From a virus, in IMG/VR virus record IMGVR_UViG_3300042691_033711, positions 1-20,878 of that record: DNA of 20,878 nucleotides, one strand, 5' to 3'. Of this stretch, positions 20,374-20,878 are shown in pieces. Numbering within the stretch: position 1 is the stretch's first letter; every line of letters starts with the position of its first letter. The translations under genes and the position numbers were made by a program. The notes under the pieces are model-generated. The model was not told the DNA's origin. It worked only from the letters and a program-made list of their open reading frames with translations, and did no database searches.

Positions 20374-20878
20374 ATGTATTAGTTAAACGAAGCCTGAGAT
20401 TATAGCTTTGATTGAGAACCTTTTGAAGGATTATTGTTTCCCTTCGTATCCACTTCCTTTTGAGAAGTATTTCTCAGTCACGGTCTTTTAGGTTTACCAC
20501 TCCTTGAGGTTTAAGTTACTCTCTTCTTACTTGACTCTTTTTGAGGTTGCCACCCCAATTCATCCTTGCAGGATTAAAGGTCTTTCGTAAAACTACAGTC
20601 AGACTTGGGGTCTTTCTGTGCAATGAACGGCTCATTACTATGTAGTGACCTTTCACTTAAACCTGATGGACACTTTTCCTTTAATTATTGTTCATAATTT
20701 TAGAATTGTGTCGTGGATGTGTCAGAGTAGTGGTCCACCGTAAGCTCCGTCTCCTTTTGGGCGACAGAATACTAAACTACTCCGTGAGATATCCCTATCT
20801 CCATACTATCAGATTACTTCATAAAGAGACCTTGGTAGGTCATCCTTAGGGGTAGTAGCGACACCACTCGTTCTCTAC
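20374..20878 (-). ncRNA. Candidate large structured noncoding RNA upstream of the tRNA (runs off the window)
   Basis: These 505 bases hold no reading frame of note and look unlike the flanking genes: higher G+C, few A/T runs, many perfect short palindromes. Hairpins or helices visible: 20461-20476 (6 bp, loop 4), 20425-20445 (5 bp), 20552-20558 with 20605-20611 (7 bp, enclosing a 5-bp hairpin at 20562-20574), 20620-20638 (7 bp, one G-U), 20644-20657 (5 bp), 20683-20699 (6 bp), 20725-20731 with 20776-20782 (7 bp, enclosing 20745-20751 with 20763-20769, 7 bp with two G-U), 20786-20801 (6 bp, minus-strand loop GGGA, a GNRA tetraloop) and 20828-20841 (5 bp). The minus strand fits best because of the GNRA loop and the tRNA and terminator downstream. 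The setting recalls GOLLD and ROOL RNAs, but I cannot confirm a family. Confidence 0.6.

Noticed and set aside
20374-20878. RNase P RNA, group I intron or group II intron as explanation of the ORF-free region
   Set aside because: I looked for the conserved RNase P core, the group I P-Q-R-S segments and a group II domain V hairpin on both strands and saw none convincing. The region also precedes, and does not interrupt, the tRNA. A covariance search should decide.
1-20878. CRISPR arrays, insertion sequences and integrase/attachment sites
   Set aside because: No regularly spaced repeats, transposase or integrase motifs were seen; the only direct repeats are the two terminators and the in-frame repeat at 8851-9030.

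Overview
The window looks like part of a large tailed phage (T4-like myovirus) that infects a Bacteroidota host. The phage call rests on a T4-type head-packaging gene order on the minus strand: terminase large subunit, portal, two unassigned proteins, prohead protease, then an acidic protein cut by the left edge that sits where the scaffold gene would be. The host call is inference from several agreeing signs: AT-rich DNA, start codons without Shine-Dalgarno sequences but with A-rich leaders, a Bacteroidota-type promoter (TTG-N20-TATCTTTG) in front of the tmRNA, a ribosomal protein S21 of the Bacteroidota kind, and a tmRNA resume codon GGC (Gly) as I recall it from that phylum.

Layout, left to right. 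1-7431: head morphogenesis and packaging on the minus strand, interrupted by a plus-strand rpsU (bS21) and containing a probable PD-(D/E)XK-type nuclease. 7473-11361: a tight four-gene minus-strand operon of unassigned, partly low-complexity proteins. 11421-13604: a 727-residue four-domain protein (nucleotidyltransferase, M23 peptidase, peptidoglycan-binding, alpha/beta-hydrolase). 13635-13877: a KTSC-domain protein. 13898-15958 (plus): a ClpC-like unfoldase. 15970-18311: a small protein with an LTEADL motif, a complete M20-type metallopeptidase and an unassigned protein. 18386-18763 (plus): a complete tmRNA gene. 18797-20215: a GT-B glycosyltransferase and a small membrane protein. 20301-20878: an initiator-type tRNA and, upstream of it, at least 505 bases of ORF-free DNA full of perfect hairpins, probably a large structured RNA.

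Two promoter classes are visible. The 7-mer TATTTAT lies upstream of 12 genes on their coding strand, often only 4-5 nt from the start codon. TATCTTTG lies before the tmRNA and the peptidase; at the peptidase it sits inside a perfect 8-bp inverted repeat.

The most interesting feature is a translation and proteostasis set in one phage segment: bS21, initiator-type tRNA, tmRNA with an unusual 22-residue tag, a Clp unfoldase that keeps a ClpP-docking IGF loop but has lost its N-domain, and a peptidase. All three host-like genes on the plus strand (rpsU, clp, ssrA) belong to this set, while all other features are on the minus strand. I propose, as inference, that the phage reshapes initiation and runs its own tag, unfold, degrade and recycle pathway. 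The second highlight is the large RNA next to the tRNA, in a setting reminiscent of GOLLD and ROOL RNAs.
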